Assembly: GCA_022837595.1 (NCBI GenBank)
Contig: JALHFX010000008.1
Location: 27,646-91,645, forward strand
DNA: 64,000 bases
Direction: 5' to 3'
DNA from: Propionibacterium sp.
Lineage (GTDB): Bacteria > Actinomycetota > Actinomycetes > Propionibacteriales > Propionibacteriaceae
Shown: positions 17,343 to 26,412 of the stretch, piece by piece
Position numbering within the stretch: the stretch's first letter is position 1
Layout of the letters: every line of letters begins with the position of its first letter
Position numbers and translations under genes: made by a program
Notes under the pieces: model-generated
Databases searched by the model: none
Seen by the model: the letters and a program-made list of their open reading frames with translations, nothing else
Told to the model about the DNA's origin: nothing

Positions 17343-19283
17343 TCATCCGATCACAGCGCCCACAACCAGCTTGGCGATGAAGGCCGTGATCCACGCCAAC
17401 GCTGTCATATAACCGAAAGCGATCAACGGCCATTTCCACGACCCGGATTCTTTACGCAGTATCGCAATCGTCGAAGTGCATTGCAGCGCGAATGCGAAGT
17501 AGACCAACAACGCGACTGTTGCCGGCGCAGTGAACAGCGGCTCACCTTCGTGCGGACCCGAAAGCCAGACCATCTGGCCGAGATCGACACCCGGATTCTC
17601 CGGATCCTCAGCCGAGGAGATCTGACCGAGCGTCGCAACGAAAACCTCGCGCGCACCCATGGCACCGATCAGGCCGACAGTGATACGCCAGTCGAAACCG
17701 AGCGGCTCGAATACGGGCTGGACCGCTTTGCCGACGGCAGCTGCTGCGGAATGGTCAATCTGATAGGTGGCGACCGCGACTTCATCAGCCACATCCACGC
17801 CGGCGGAGACCATCTGTTCACTACTGATGAGCGGTAATGACAGCAGTGCCCACATCGCCATCGAGAGAACCAAAATAATGCCACCCACCCGCCGCACGAA
17901 GCCGGCACACGCCTCCCAAATAGCGCGGACGATCTCGCCGAGCTTGGGCAGACGGTAACTGGGCATCTCCATGTAAAACGGCAACGCCGGACCCTTGCCA
18001 CCGAGGAGACGTTTGAAAACCCAGGCTGCGGCCATGGTCCCCGCTGCCCCCAGCAAGTACATCCCGAACATCACCAGACCCTGCAGACCCAAGAAGCCCA
18101 CTCGAGCGTCCTGCGGCACCAGCATTGCGATCAATATGGTGTAGACGGGAAGCCTGGCCGAACAGGTCATCAAAGGAGCGGTCATCATGGTCGCGATGCG
18201 GTCGCGCGATGACGGCAGTGTCCGAGTCGACATGATGCCTGGCACAGCGCAAGCCAGCGACGAGAGCATCGCAACGAAGGCGCGACCCTCCAGCCCTATA
18301 TAGCCCATCACGCGGTCCATCAGGAATGCGACCCGCGACATATATCCGGTCGACTCCAACAACGCGATCATTGCGAACAGTAGCCCGATCTGAGGCAGGA
18401 AGACCAAGACCGAACCGGCGCCACCAATCACACCATCGGCGATCAGAGCTGCCAGCCAGTCGATCCCGATCTTGGCTCTGACCAGCCCTGCAAGCCAACC
18501 GAAGAAGGTCTCGATGGCATCCTGCAACGGTGCGGCCACGATGAAGATCACTTGGAAGAAGACGATCATCGTCAGGATGAAGATCACGGTGCCGACCACT
18601 GGATGCAACAAGATCGAATCGATCCGCTGGGTACGTTGGTCATCGGCCGGGGGTTGGTACCCGGCTGCGTCAAGGACCGATGCAATCCAACTCCGCAGGT
18701 GCGGACCGTCATCGGCCGGTGGCGGAATGACCGGCACGCTCCAGTTGTCCAGCTTCGTCAGCGCATGCTTCAGTTCATCCAGCTGTACGCGGTTTCCCTG
18801 AGTGACGCTCATCACCGGTACCCCGACCGCCGAAGCCAGTCTCACCGGGTCGAGTGATCCGCTGCGGCGGAGAAGCTCGTCGCTGAAGGTCAGTACGGCC
18901 ATGATCGGCAGGCCCAGCTGTTGAGCTTGAGCAAGCAAGCCGAGCGAGCGTTCCAGGCTCGTCGCGTCCATCACGACCAGCAAGCCATCGGGGCGATCAA
19001 CACTCCCGATGTCGAGCGTGTCGGCGACCACCTGCTCGTCAGGACTGATCGCCTCAAGGGAGTAGCAGCCCGGAAGGTCCTCGAGCAGGAGATTGTGACC
19101 CGCAACCTTCAACGAGCCGATCGTCTTACTGACTGTCACACCGGGATAGTTCGCGACCTTGGCGTTGAGACCACTCAGGGCGTTGAAGAGCGTCGATTTT
19201 CCGGCGTTGGGGTTTCCGAGCAACGCAATGCGACGCATACCGGCCAGAGTCGCCGCCGAGGACGAATCATCATGGCACGACAT
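17343..19283 (-). CDS. feoB: Ferrous iron transporter FeoB
   Basis: FeoB imports Fe(II) across the inner membrane. The N-terminal G domain has G1 GNPNAGKST near residue 23, G3 DLPGCYS near 70 and a VVMDATSLERS segment. Two Gate-type membrane blocks follow, with the conserved CAVPGIMSTRT and CSARLPVYTILIA segments (Gate cysteines present). The length of 646 residues matches short actinobacterial FeoB. The ATG overlaps the feoA stop by one base (TGATG), indicating coupled translation. Confidence 0.95.
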   Translation of the reverse strand: MSCHDDSSSAATLAGMRRIALLGNPNAGKSTLFNALSGLNAKVANYPGVTVSKTIGSLKVAGHNLLLEDLPGCYSLEAISPDEQVVADTLDIGSVDRPDGLLVVMDATSLERSLGLLAQAQQLGLPIMAVLTFSDELLRRSGSLDPVRLASAVGVPVMSVTQGNRVQLDELKHALTKLDNWSVPVIPPPADDGPHLRSWIASVLDAAGYQPPADDQRTQRIDSILLHPVVGTVIFILTMIVFFQVIFIVAAPLQDAIETFFGWLAGLVRAKIGIDWLAALIADGVIGGAGSVLVFLPQIGLLFAMIALLESTGYMSRVAFLMDRVMGYIGLEGRAFVAMLSSLACAVPGIMSTRTLPSSRDRIATMMTAPLMTCSARLPVYTILIAMLVPQDARVGFLGLQGLVMFGMYLLGAAGTMAAAWVFKRLLGGKGPALPFYMEMPSYRLPKLGEIVRAIWEACAGFVRRVGGIILVLSMAMWALLSLPLISSEQMVSAGVDVADEVAVATYQIDHSAAAAVGKAVQPVFEPLGFDWRITVGLIGAMGAREVFVATLGQISSAEDPENPGVDLGQMVWLSGPHEGEPLFTAPATVALLVYFAFALQCTSTIAILRKESGSWKWPLIAFGYMTALAWITAFIAKLVVGAVIG

Positions 19284-19576
19284 CAGTCGATTCTCACCAG
19301 GATCCGGTTTGCTTCCTCGGCGCGCAATAGCATCTGCGAGGAGCCAATGCGAAACATCAGCGGATCACGTAACGGTGCTCTGCGCACGAACTGCACCTGC
19401 GTTCCCTCAGCGAAGCCGAGGTCGAACAACCGGCGGCTGACAGCCATGTCCGTCTGCTCCGAGAACCCGGCAATGACGCCACACTCTCCGCAACGCATCC
19501 GTCCCATGGGTATACAGTCACTCTCCGCGCAGATACCAACGCTGCGCTTGGACAACTGCGCCGCAATCGTAGTCAC
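19283..19576 (-). CDS. feoA: FeoA-domain protein with a Cys-rich N-terminus
   Basis: The SH3-like FeoA domain runs from GVIAGFSEQTDM to the end and helps FeoB function. The frame is open to 19702, but GTG 19576 is preferred because the iron-box-like palindrome (19582-19600) lies just upstream and would fall inside a longer gene; no clear ribosome site is seen, so the message may be leaderless. The 97-residue form has cysteines at about 16, 21, 29 and 32 (C-x4-C-x7-C-x-x-C) ahead of the domain, which is unusual for FeoA and could bind zinc or an Fe-S cluster. Confidence 0.8.
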   Translation of the reverse strand: MTTIAAQLSKRSVGICAESDCIPMGRMRCGECGVIAGFSEQTDMAVSRRLFDLGFAEGTQVQFVRRAPLRDPLMFRIGSSQMLLRAEEANRILVRID

Positions 19577-19581
19577 ATCAT

Positions 19582-19600
19582 TCAGGTTAGCATCACCTAA
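19582..19600. promoter_or_regulatory. DtxR/IdeR iron-box-like operator of feoAB
   Basis: Read toward feoA the site is TTAGGTGATGCTAACCTGA, which matches the DtxR/IdeR consensus TTAGGTTAGSCTAACCTAA at 16 of 19 positions. It sits 6 nt upstream of the proposed feoA start in the gap to the divergent methyltransferase gene. Iron-loaded DtxR/IdeR bound here would repress ferrous uptake. Confidence 0.7.
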
Positions 19601-19688
19601 GAATTGCCTCTCCAAGGGGGCAGCCAAAGGCAGCTGTCCGGCCGTGTGATGGGCATCATCGTCGCCTGTACCATGCGACGATGGACCC

Positions 19689-20717
19689 GTGCCAGATTTC
19701 AAAATGCTGTTGAACCCGTCTGCGAATCATGTCTACCGGCAGGCGGCACCCGCGCTGGCAGCAGCAGAACTCGAGATTACCGCGCCTTTCGCCTCACAGG
19801 TTGATCTGGCCAGTATCGGCGGCGCGCCTGCGCTAAGTTTCAGCGCCGACGATCCTGACGAATTGGTACTGGCCGCGCAGTCATTGATGCTCGCCTGCTT
19901 CGAGGAGAAGGCCGGCTGGCTACGTCCGCTCGCGCTGCCTGAGCTGAACGTCATGGACGATGATCTGGTCACCATTCCGAAGTATCCCGGCAAGACTAAT
20001 GAGGCGTTCACCCGCTTGCTGCTGCATCTGACATTGAGTCAAATCTCCAGACCGGGCCCGCTCGAGGTGCTCGATCCGTTGGCCGGGCGCGGCACGACAC
20101 TACTGGCTGCCTGGCAGATCGGGCATCACAGTTACGGAGTCGATGCCGATTCCAAGGCGTTCGACGCGTTTGCCGGTTACTTGAAGACTTATCTGCGGAC
20201 CAAACGGATTAAACACTCCGCGCAGGTCAGTCCGGTCCGTCGCGATGGACGATCGATCGGTCGTCGCCTGGACGCGGAAGCCAGGCTCGACGAAGCGACT
20301 CGGGATCATCCGGCCAACCCGGGCGGCCCACGACTCAAGATGACCGTGTTTACCGGAGACACCCGGGATTCCGCCGCCTTGTTCGGACGCAAGCGCTTCG
20401 ACGCGATCGTCACCGATGCTCCCTATGGCATCGTGCACGGTGCGGAAGCTCACCGCCGACAAGGCCATCAGCCAGGCGGCCGAGACCGTTCACCGGCAGC
20501 ACTACTCACCGAAGCGATCCCGGTCTGGCGCAGCCAGCTGAAGTCTGGCGGCGCACTGGGGATTTCATGGAATACCTATACGCTGGATCGCAGCGAGCTG
20601 CTCCGGATGCTCGCGGCCGCTGGTCTTCACGGGCTGGATGCCGGACCGTGGCGTAGCTTCGAGCATCGTGTCGACTCGTCTATCGTTAGGGATCTGGTAG
20701 TCGCGGTCGCCGATTAA
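19689..20717 (+). CDS. SAM-dependent RNA/DNA methyltransferase, Trm11-like
   Basis: The 342-residue protein has a Rossmann methyltransferase core in its second half: VLDPLAGRGTTLLAAWQIG (SAM motif I) near residue 120 and VTDAPYGIVHG near 240, the D-x-P-Y motif of amino-group methyltransferases. The order, with an N-terminal domain of about 110 residues, resembles the Trm11/TrmG10-type tRNA guanosine N2-methyltransferases. The GTG start is weakly supported. Its exact substrate is unknown. Confidence 0.72.
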   Translation: MPDFKMLLNPSANHVYRQAAPALAAAELEITAPFASQVDLASIGGAPALSFSADDPDELVLAAQSLMLACFEEKAGWLRPLALPELNVMDDDLVTIPKYPGKTNEAFTRLLLHLTLSQISRPGPLEVLDPLAGRGTTLLAAWQIGHHSYGVDADSKAFDAFAGYLKTYLRTKRIKHSAQVSPVRRDGRSIGRRLDAEARLDEATRDHPANPGGPRLKMTVFTGDTRDSAALFGRKRFDAIVTDAPYGIVHGAEAHRRQGHQPGGRDRSPAALLTEAIPVWRSQLKSGGALGISWNTYTLDRSELLRMLAAAGLHGLDAGPWRSFEHRVDSSIVRDLVVAVAD

Positions 20718-20770
20718 TCCGTTGTCGTTACGGACCGGTACCTCTGTTGAAAGGCAATTAGAGTTCAGCC

Positions 20771-21289
20771 ATGAATCGCACGCTCTTCCTCATGCGCCAC
20801 GCCAAAGCGGAATCGCACGGCCTCATTAGTGACATCGGTCGAGAACTAGCCCCTCGCGGTCGCCAGCAGGCCAGGGAGGCTGGCCTGGAACTGGCCGACC
20901 GCGGTATCGAATTAGTGCTCTGTTCGTCGTCCATACGTACCCGCCAGACCTACGACGAGCTCAGGCTGCGCACTGCCGATGGCGCGCCGGTTCCAGTGGA
21001 GTATATGGAAGCTCTCTATCTGGGTTCCTCTGACATCATCAGACAGCGCATCAGTGAAATCACCGATGACATCTCGTCGTTGCTAGTAATTGCGCACTCC
21101 CCGGGAATCCCGAGCCTGGCTGCAGAGCTGGCCTGGGCGTCCGCACCGCACGAATCCGACCGGATCGGCTGCTGGTTCCCGACTTCGGCGTATACCGAAT
21201 TCGCCATCGATACCCCCTGGTCCGGGTTGGCTTACTCCGACGAGGGAGCACGGCTGGCTGATGTCCAGCGGCCGCGCCGAGAGTTCTAG
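20771..21289 (+). CDS. sixA: Histidine phosphatase, SixA type
   Basis: This 172-residue histidine phosphatase has the catalytic LMRHAKA near residue 7 (phospho-acceptor His), IRTRQT near 56 and the second catalytic His in VIAHSPGIP near 105. The short single-domain form with RHAK fits SixA phosphohistidine phosphatases. The natural phosphoprotein is not shown. It begins 53 nt after the methyltransferase gene. Confidence 0.85.
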   Translation: MNRTLFLMRHAKAESHGLISDIGRELAPRGRQQAREAGLELADRGIELVLCSSSIRTRQTYDELRLRTADGAPVPVEYMEALYLGSSDIIRQRISEITDDISSLLVIAHSPGIPSLAAELAWASAPHESDRIGCWFPTSAYTEFAIDTPWSGLAYSDEGARLADVQRPRREF

Positions 21290-21313
21290 CAGCGAGCGAG
21301 CGCGCTACTAAAT

Positions 21314-22423
21314 TCAGCCCTCGCGGGTGGCCACGATCCAGACGTTGAGGCCTTCAACACCGTCGAGACCGGTGCAGGTGATGCCTTCATCCGCGACGCA
21401 CTCCAGTCGGTAGGTTCGGTTGGACGAGGTACTGAAGGCCTCAACGATCACCGACCCTGCCATCTTTGGATCGATCTGCGACCCAACCTCATTGGCCAAT
21501 ACACACGACGTCTGCGAGCCGGCCCAGATATCGGGGTCACACTGCTTTGCGCCCGGCTGCATTGATGGCGTGACGCTAGCAGGCAAAGGCACCGGTTCGG
21601 TTGTCGGTTGCTCCTCCGGCGCTGGTGCCACAGATTCCTCCGGCTCAGCGCTGGCACTCGTCGCAGGGACCGGCTGGGGCTTAGCACGGGTAACCACCAA
21701 AGAATCGAGTGTCAACAAGCGTCCGACCAGGAGAAGTAAGACCAGCGCGGTAGCACCGAGTATCGCCGCCGCCGACAGCCACTTGGCCGCCGGGACGGCG
21801 CTCGCTCCCAATAGCTGGTCAATTTGGTCGCGGCTGCTGATACCCGGCTCGACCGGTGCGAGCTCAGGTTCTTCCGCCATCCCGTAGTCGTCCCACAGAC
21901 TCAGCCGACTGGGATCACGACGGCGGGTGACGGTCATCGGAGGCTCAGTGGCCGGCGGGGCCGGCGCTTGGAATCCTGGTCGTTGAACGGCACCACTTTC
22001 GGCAGGCTCGTTGCCGCTCGAGGTAACCCGTGGCCGGGGCCGGGTGATCGTGACAGGCTCGTCCCGCTGGGAGAGTTCCACTTGGATGGAGGCGGCACGA
22101 GTTTCGTCGATGTCAGTGACCACCGGTGACGGCGATCCGGTTGGTGGGCGCGAGGCCTCGCTCGAAGTAGATCGTGGTTGCGCTGATCCGGTAGCGGGAC
22201 GAGGCTGTGTCATGGCGGCATCCGTCGCAACGTGGCTCTTCATTTGCGGTGCTGCCACGTTCTTCTGATTTATCGCCGCGGGCTCGAATGTGGTCGCGGG
22301 TTTCGCCGAGATTCGACGCGGATCGGTCAGCCGGACCGATCCGGGAGCAGTCAGGTCGGCACCACAGGCGTTGCACACCCGCTCGCGGGGACCCACAGCT
22401 GTCAAGCACTGCGAGCAGAACAT
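21314..22423 (-). CDS. Zinc-ribbon, single-pass membrane protein of unknown function
   Basis: The N-terminus MFCSQCLTAVGPRERVCNACG is a C-x-x-C...C-x-x-C zinc ribbon in the cytoplasm. A disordered Pro/Thr/Ser-rich linker of about 180 residues follows, then one transmembrane helix (AAAILGATALVLLLLVGRLL) and an outside region with a Pro/Glu-rich stalk and a small C-terminal domain with four cysteines. The plan resembles actinobacterial zinc-ribbon sensor or envelope proteins. No enzyme motif is visible. It is divergent from the next gene (116-nt gap). Confidence 0.7.
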   Translation of the reverse strand: MFCSQCLTAVGPRERVCNACGADLTAPGSVRLTDPRRISAKPATTFEPAAINQKNVAAPQMKSHVATDAAMTQPRPATGSAQPRSTSSEASRPPTGSPSPVVTDIDETRAASIQVELSQRDEPVTITRPRPRVTSSGNEPAESGAVQRPGFQAPAPPATEPPMTVTRRRDPSRLSLWDDYGMAEEPELAPVEPGISSRDQIDQLLGASAVPAAKWLSAAAILGATALVLLLLVGRLLTLDSLVVTRAKPQPVPATSASAEPEESVAPAPEEQPTTEPVPLPASVTPSMQPGAKQCDPDIWAGSQTSCVLANEVGSQIDPKMAGSVIVEAFSTSSNRTYRLECVADEGITCTGLDGVEGLNVWIVATREG

Positions 22424-22539
22424 CTGTCTCCAACCACCTCAGCCGACTGATGCCGGTAACGTCCCAATGACCATACTCGTAGGTAGCACACTGGCCAAGA
22501 TCGTATGATCGCGAATGTCCCGCGTACCTGGAGGTCACC

Positions 22540-23553
22540 ATGAGCCGTCATCCAACGACCCAGGATACTTCCCAGGCTACCCTCGGCGATACATCTGAGC
22601 GGCGTCCTTCCAGATTGACCTGGTGGTGGAAGGCTCCGCTCGGTGCCCTGCTGGCGTTGATTCTGTTCGTCATGATCAGCACGATCGTGTTCGGCGCAAC
22701 CCGCTCCGATACCGGCAACCCGCCAGCCCCCGAAGCCTCCTCCACCGAGTCGACCGCGACTGTGCTTATCAGCCCGCTGACCTCACCGCGCGAGTTGAGT
22801 AGTGCGCCGACGTTACCCGAGTTGGACGCCGAGATCCTCTCGATCGAAGAAAAATACGGAGTGACGATCGGCATCGCCATGACCTCGGTCGCCGGGGTTT
22901 ATCAGCGTGAGCAAGCTACCTGGTACGGCGGCACACTGCGTGCCGGGGATGCTCTGGCCACCATCGATGTGCCCATGGCACTCGCCGTACTCAACCAAGA
23001 ACGCCAACCGCAGCAGCGCGACTATATCTTCAATCGGGCGCTCGCCGACAATTCCTCGGCCGGGGACGAGGCTCTCTGGGCTTTCTTGGGCACACCTGAG
23101 GAAGCCGCCGCGAAGACTACCCGAGTGCTTCGCGATTACGCAGATCACCGCACGACCGTGCTGGCTCAAACAAGCGGAACCTATGCCGACGCACCCTACC
23201 TGGCGACGCAGTGGGCCTTGGATCAGCAGTCACAGTTGATGGCAGCGATGCGCTGCGACTATGTCGAAGTAAGCCCGGTACTGACCAAACTCAACGATCC
23301 GGATCCTGATCGGTGGGGCCTTCAGCTGCTGCCGACGGCCTATGCGAAGGGCGCTTGGGGGGCAGACGGCTCCGGTGATGTACTGGTGCGCCAGTTCGGT
23401 CTCATCCGGTTGTCGGACGGCAATACGGTGGGGATTGCGATGGCGGTCTCACAGGCTTCGAAGGATCCGGCTATCGGCCGTGACGCCATCACAGAGCTCA
23501 GCGCGCAGGTGCGTCTGCGCGCCACCGGCTTCGCTGCCCCGAACTGCAGCTGA
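22540..23553 (+). CDS. Membrane-anchored serine-hydrolase-like protein lacking catalytic residues
   Basis: The ATG follows CTGGAGGTCACC. A transmembrane helix (LGALLALILFVMISTIVFG) precedes a Ser/Thr/Pro linker and a domain from about residue 95 that resembles class A beta-lactamase-like or transpeptidase folds. The segment ATIDVPMALAVL lines up with the S-x-x-K helix of that fold but has neither Ser nor Lys; ALADNSSAGDEAL resembles the S-D-N loop with Ser replaced by Ala. If this alignment is right it is a pseudo-enzyme, perhaps a peptidoglycan- or drug-binding protein. The fold assignment is from short motifs only. Confidence 0.55.
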   Translation: MSRHPTTQDTSQATLGDTSERRPSRLTWWWKAPLGALLALILFVMISTIVFGATRSDTGNPPAPEASSTESTATVLISPLTSPRELSSAPTLPELDAEILSIEEKYGVTIGIAMTSVAGVYQREQATWYGGTLRAGDALATIDVPMALAVLNQERQPQQRDYIFNRALADNSSAGDEALWAFLGTPEEAAAKTTRVLRDYADHRTTVLAQTSGTYADAPYLATQWALDQQSQLMAAMRCDYVEVSPVLTKLNDPDPDRWGLQLLPTAYAKGAWGADGSGDVLVRQFGLIRLSDGNTVGIAMAVSQASKDPAIGRDAITELSAQVRLRATGFAAPNCS

Positions 23554-23619
23554 GTAGCGAACAGCACACGACACAGCAGCCCCCGTTTCAGGCGTATTCG
23601 GGCTCACCGAGTGTCAGCG

Positions 23620-24975
23620 TCACGGTGAATCTGAGCCGAGTCTGCGAGCAATCGCCTTGGCCTCCTCGCGGCCTGACCGCAGCGCGCCTTCCAGATAGCC
23701 GTTGAACTTCGCGGCGTACTCCGCTCCTGCGAAATGCACTCGTCCGTCCGGCTCAGCCAGCAGTTGCCCGCTCATACTCCAAATACCGGGAGAAAAGTGC
23801 GGAGTGTGACACCCCTGGGTGAATGGATCGGCCAACCAGTCATGGTCCAGATACTTGTGATCCTGTCGGGCGATCGGTCCGAAGACTGCGGCGAGCGAGT
23901 TTATCAACGCTCGCTCCCGAGCCTCGCTGCCGAGCCTGGACATCTTGACGGCCTCACTGCCGCCGAGCATTCCTGTCAGCACCCCGGGACCACCGGGATC
24001 GGTGACATCAAAGGTCGTACGGATCGTGCCCTCGTCGGCACTCATCTGCCCACTCAGCCCGGATTCACGCCACCACGGCGTCTCATAGATCACCACAGCC
24101 TTGATCGCGGCGCCGGGCGTTGTACGCGCGAGCGTGTCATAGCGCCACTTTGGCAGCTGGGGAAGATAGTCGAGTTGCAATGCCAGCCACGGCGGCATCG
24201 TCACCAACGCGAAACGCGCCTCAATCTGGTCTCCCGCTGCGGTATGGACGATGACTGTGTCGGCTGATTGCTCGATACCGGTCACTGTGGTCTTCAGCTG
24301 TAGACGATCACCGACCTGATCGGCGAGATGTTCTGTCAATTGATGCATGCCACCCACGACCCGACGCAACTTCAGCCCGCCGCTGACGGTGAACAGCGAC
24401 TCGAGATCGACACCCGACTCTCCCGCCTTGAGGGCCGCCCCCAACGCGATATCGGAGCTCAGGGCACCGAGCACAGTGCTCAAAGCCGATGAGAAGTCAT
24501 GTTGGGCTGCCGGAGTTCGCAGGTTTGTCTTAATCCAACGCGAAAGCGGTTGTGCCAACCAGGTCTGATTTGCCGCAGCCCAGGTCGGATCGGAACTAAT
24601 CCGCTGCGCCAGCCGCCGGAATCGCGCGACACCTTGCCCAAGATCGGCAGTCTCGAATGGCGAAAGTGAGCGACCGCGACCAGACGATTGCTGGCTGCGC
24701 ACGACAGACCCTTGGGAACGGATCAGCAGTGATCCCTCCTGAGGGCCCACCAGTTCAGCGCCGGCTTCCCTCACCAATTCATGCATCTGTTCATTACCAG
24801 GGCTGAGCCACTGCGCACCGCTCTCGACCAGCTGTCCGTCAACCCATGAACTCTGAACACGTCCGCCGACTCGGTCTCGGGCTTCCAAGACGATAACCTG
24901 CTTGCCGCGCACAACGAGGTCGTCCGCTGCAACGAGCCCAGCGAGTCCGGCTCCGATAACTACGCAATCCAACAC
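23620..24975 (-). CDS. Flavin-containing amine oxidase
   Basis: The 451-residue protein begins at GTG 24975 (VLDCVVIGAGLAGLVAADDL, FAD Rossmann motif); the frame is open further upstream but that part is not family-like. It also has DRVGGRVQSSWVDG near residue 40 and the C-terminal FAD-contacting FAGAEYAAKFNGYLEGAL. These are marks of monoamine or putrescine oxidases, which deaminate amines and release H2O2. The substrate is not evident. It is divergent from marR with 100 nt between starts, in which the MarR operator candidates lie. Confidence 0.85.
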   Translation of the reverse strand: MLDCVVIGAGLAGLVAADDLVVRGKQVIVLEARDRVGGRVQSSWVDGQLVESGAQWLSPGNEQMHELVREAGAELVGPQEGSLLIRSQGSVVRSQQSSGRGRSLSPFETADLGQGVARFRRLAQRISSDPTWAAANQTWLAQPLSRWIKTNLRTPAAQHDFSSALSTVLGALSSDIALGAALKAGESGVDLESLFTVSGGLKLRRVVGGMHQLTEHLADQVGDRLQLKTTVTGIEQSADTVIVHTAAGDQIEARFALVTMPPWLALQLDYLPQLPKWRYDTLARTTPGAAIKAVVIYETPWWRESGLSGQMSADEGTIRTTFDVTDPGGPGVLTGMLGGSEAVKMSRLGSEARERALINSLAAVFGPIARQDHKYLDHDWLADPFTQGCHTPHFSPGIWSMSGQLLAEPDGRVHFAGAEYAAKFNGYLEGALRSGREEAKAIARRLGSDSP

Positions 24976-25060
24976 ACTGAACAATCTATCGAGAGGGCTA
25001 CCGCTGCTCGACGCTGGGTGCCTGCTACCGCCCGGCGACCCGCTAAAGACATCAGGGATA

Positions 25061-25086
25061 TGCAATGATTGCGATATGCAATTGCA
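25061..25086. promoter_or_regulatory. Candidate MarR operators at the marR start
   Basis: TGCAATGATTGCG (25061-25073) contains the palindrome GCAA-N3-TTGC, and TGCAATTGCA (25077-25086), a perfect 10-bp palindrome, overlaps the marR ATG. The first element recurs at four other promoter-region sites up to 29.03 kb. Placement suggests autoregulation and control of the divergent amine oxidase gene. Confidence 0.5.
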
Positions 25087-25540
25087 GCATTCGGAGGCTG
25101 GCCAAGAATTGATCAAGGCACTGCAGGAGGCGACCCGAGATCTGTTGGCTGTTGCTCTTCAAAGCCTGGAGTGCGTGAAAGGCATTCGCCTACAACACAT
25201 GAGACTGATGATCGCTGTCCATGAGCATCCGGGAGCCGCCTCGGTGACACTGTCCGACACGCTCGGGATATCACCCTCTTCCGTGACCCGGCAGGCCGAC
25301 CGGCTGTGCGAGACCGGATACCTCACTCGAACCCAGCACCCGCAGAGTCGAAGGGTGGTTGTTCTAACGTTAACCCCGAAGGGGGAAGAAACAGTCGCCG
25401 CAGTCCTCGCCTACCGGGCTAACCTCTTTGCCCGTGCGTTGCCCGGCATCAACCCCGAGCATTGGGCGGCGCTGACCAATGGCTTGACAGAGTTACACCT
25501 TGCGCTGCGCGACTCGCGTCAACAGCCTGCCGATGCCTGA
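25076..25540 (+). CDS. MarR-family transcriptional regulator
   Basis: The 154-residue protein begins MQLQHSEAGQ. It has the winged helix-turn-helix: SVTLSDTLGISPSSVTRQADRL (helices 3-4) followed by GYLTRTQHPQSRRVVVLTLT (wing). MarR proteins are dimeric repressors released by phenolics or oxidants. Possible operators overlap its own start and recur near the AhpD-like and P450 genes. No cysteine sits at the N-terminal position typical of OhrR, so peroxide sensing is not supported. Confidence 0.85.
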   Translation: MQLQHSEAGQELIKALQEATRDLLAVALQSLECVKGIRLQHMRLMIAVHEHPGAASVTLSDTLGISPSSVTRQADRLCETGYLTRTQHPQSRRVVVLTLTPKGEETVAAVLAYRANLFARALPGINPEHWAALTNGLTELHLALRDSRQQPADA

Positions 25541-25598
25541 CCAGCATCGTCCTACAGCAGCAGGCTCGCGCTAACTGCCGCATCAAGTCCCCACGATT

Positions 25599-25817
25599 TT
25601 CGGTAGCAGGGCTACCCGGTCTTGCTCGCACGCCAGCTACCGAAACACACTCGCTCCCCACCAGCGGCTCCCTATCTCCACAGCGGCTACCGATAGTCGC
25701 GTGAGCTACCGAATTTTCGGTAGCCTCCGCAACTATCGGTAGCCGCTGCGATGATGGACGCCGAGGCGTCCGCCGGGTCGAGATGCTTGGCGATCGCCTC
25801 GCGCTAGAGCTACCGGC
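25599..25817. repeat. Nested hairpin cluster of CGGTAGC/GCTACCG motifs
   Basis: The gap between marR and the DUF488 gene carries seven exact copies of CGGTAGC or its complement within about 215 bp. The core is a double palindrome: GCTACCGAATTTTCGGTAGC (25705-25724) nested inside a perfect 17-bp inverted repeat CAGCGGCTACCGATAGT (25681-25697) / 25732-25748. A further perfect GGACGCC/GGCGTCC hairpin lies at 25756-25771. No gene is seen here. It could be a structured terminator, a small-RNA element or a mobile palindromic repeat. Confidence 0.7.
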
Positions 25818-25832
25818 GGGCATCCTAGATGG

Positions 25833-26399
25833 GTGCCCATCGAATATGAAGACGCCGAGCAGCAGCTTTGGACCATCGGCCATTGGAACAGCACCGAAGC
25901 CGAATTTTTGCGTCCGCTGCATGCCTGGGGCATCGAATTGCTCGTCGACGTCAGAGCTTTCCCGGGGTCGCGACGCAGTCCCCAATTCGGGAAAGACGTC
26001 ATGCCGGGCTGGCTCGAGGCAGCCGGTATCGAATATGTCCATATCCCCGGACTCGGGGGACGTCGCGGCCGTCAAGCGGTTGATCCCCTACTCAACGCAG
26101 GATGGCGGTCACCCAGCTTCAAGAACTACGCCGACTACACACTGTCCTCCAGCTACGAGGAAGGCATCACTCAACTCACCGAACTCGCGCAAGATGCTCG
26201 CACCACGATCATGTGTAGCGAGCCCGTGCCGTGGCGATGCCACCGGCTGTTGATCTCGAACACGCTCACCGCACGAGGTTGGGACGTCTGGCACTTGATC
26301 GGTGACGCCCAGCCGCTGAAGCATGTACTCAGCGCGTGGGGTGCCGCCGCGTTGATCCACGAAGACGGTCAGATCACATATCCTCCCACCTCGTGCTGA
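25833..26399 (+). CDS. DUF488-family protein
   Basis: The 188-residue protein has the DUF488 hallmarks: WTIGHWNSTEAEFLRPL near residue 12, LLVDVRAFPGSRRSPQF near 36 and CSEPVPWRCHRLLIS near 128 (the conserved C-x-E-x-x-x-x-C-H-R). The family has no established function; the Cys/His/Arg set hints at a nucleotide- or metal-linked reaction. The start is GTG. It stands alone between the hairpin cluster and a convergent small gene. Confidence 0.85.
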   Translation: MPIEYEDAEQQLWTIGHWNSTEAEFLRPLHAWGIELLVDVRAFPGSRRSPQFGKDVMPGWLEAAGIEYVHIPGLGGRRGRQAVDPLLNAGWRSPSFKNYADYTLSSSYEEGITQLTELAQDARTTIMCSEPVPWRCHRLLISNTLTARGWDVWHLIGDAQPLKHVLSAWGAAALIHEDGQITYPPTSC

Positions 26400-26412
26400 A
26401 CCGCGATCCGGC

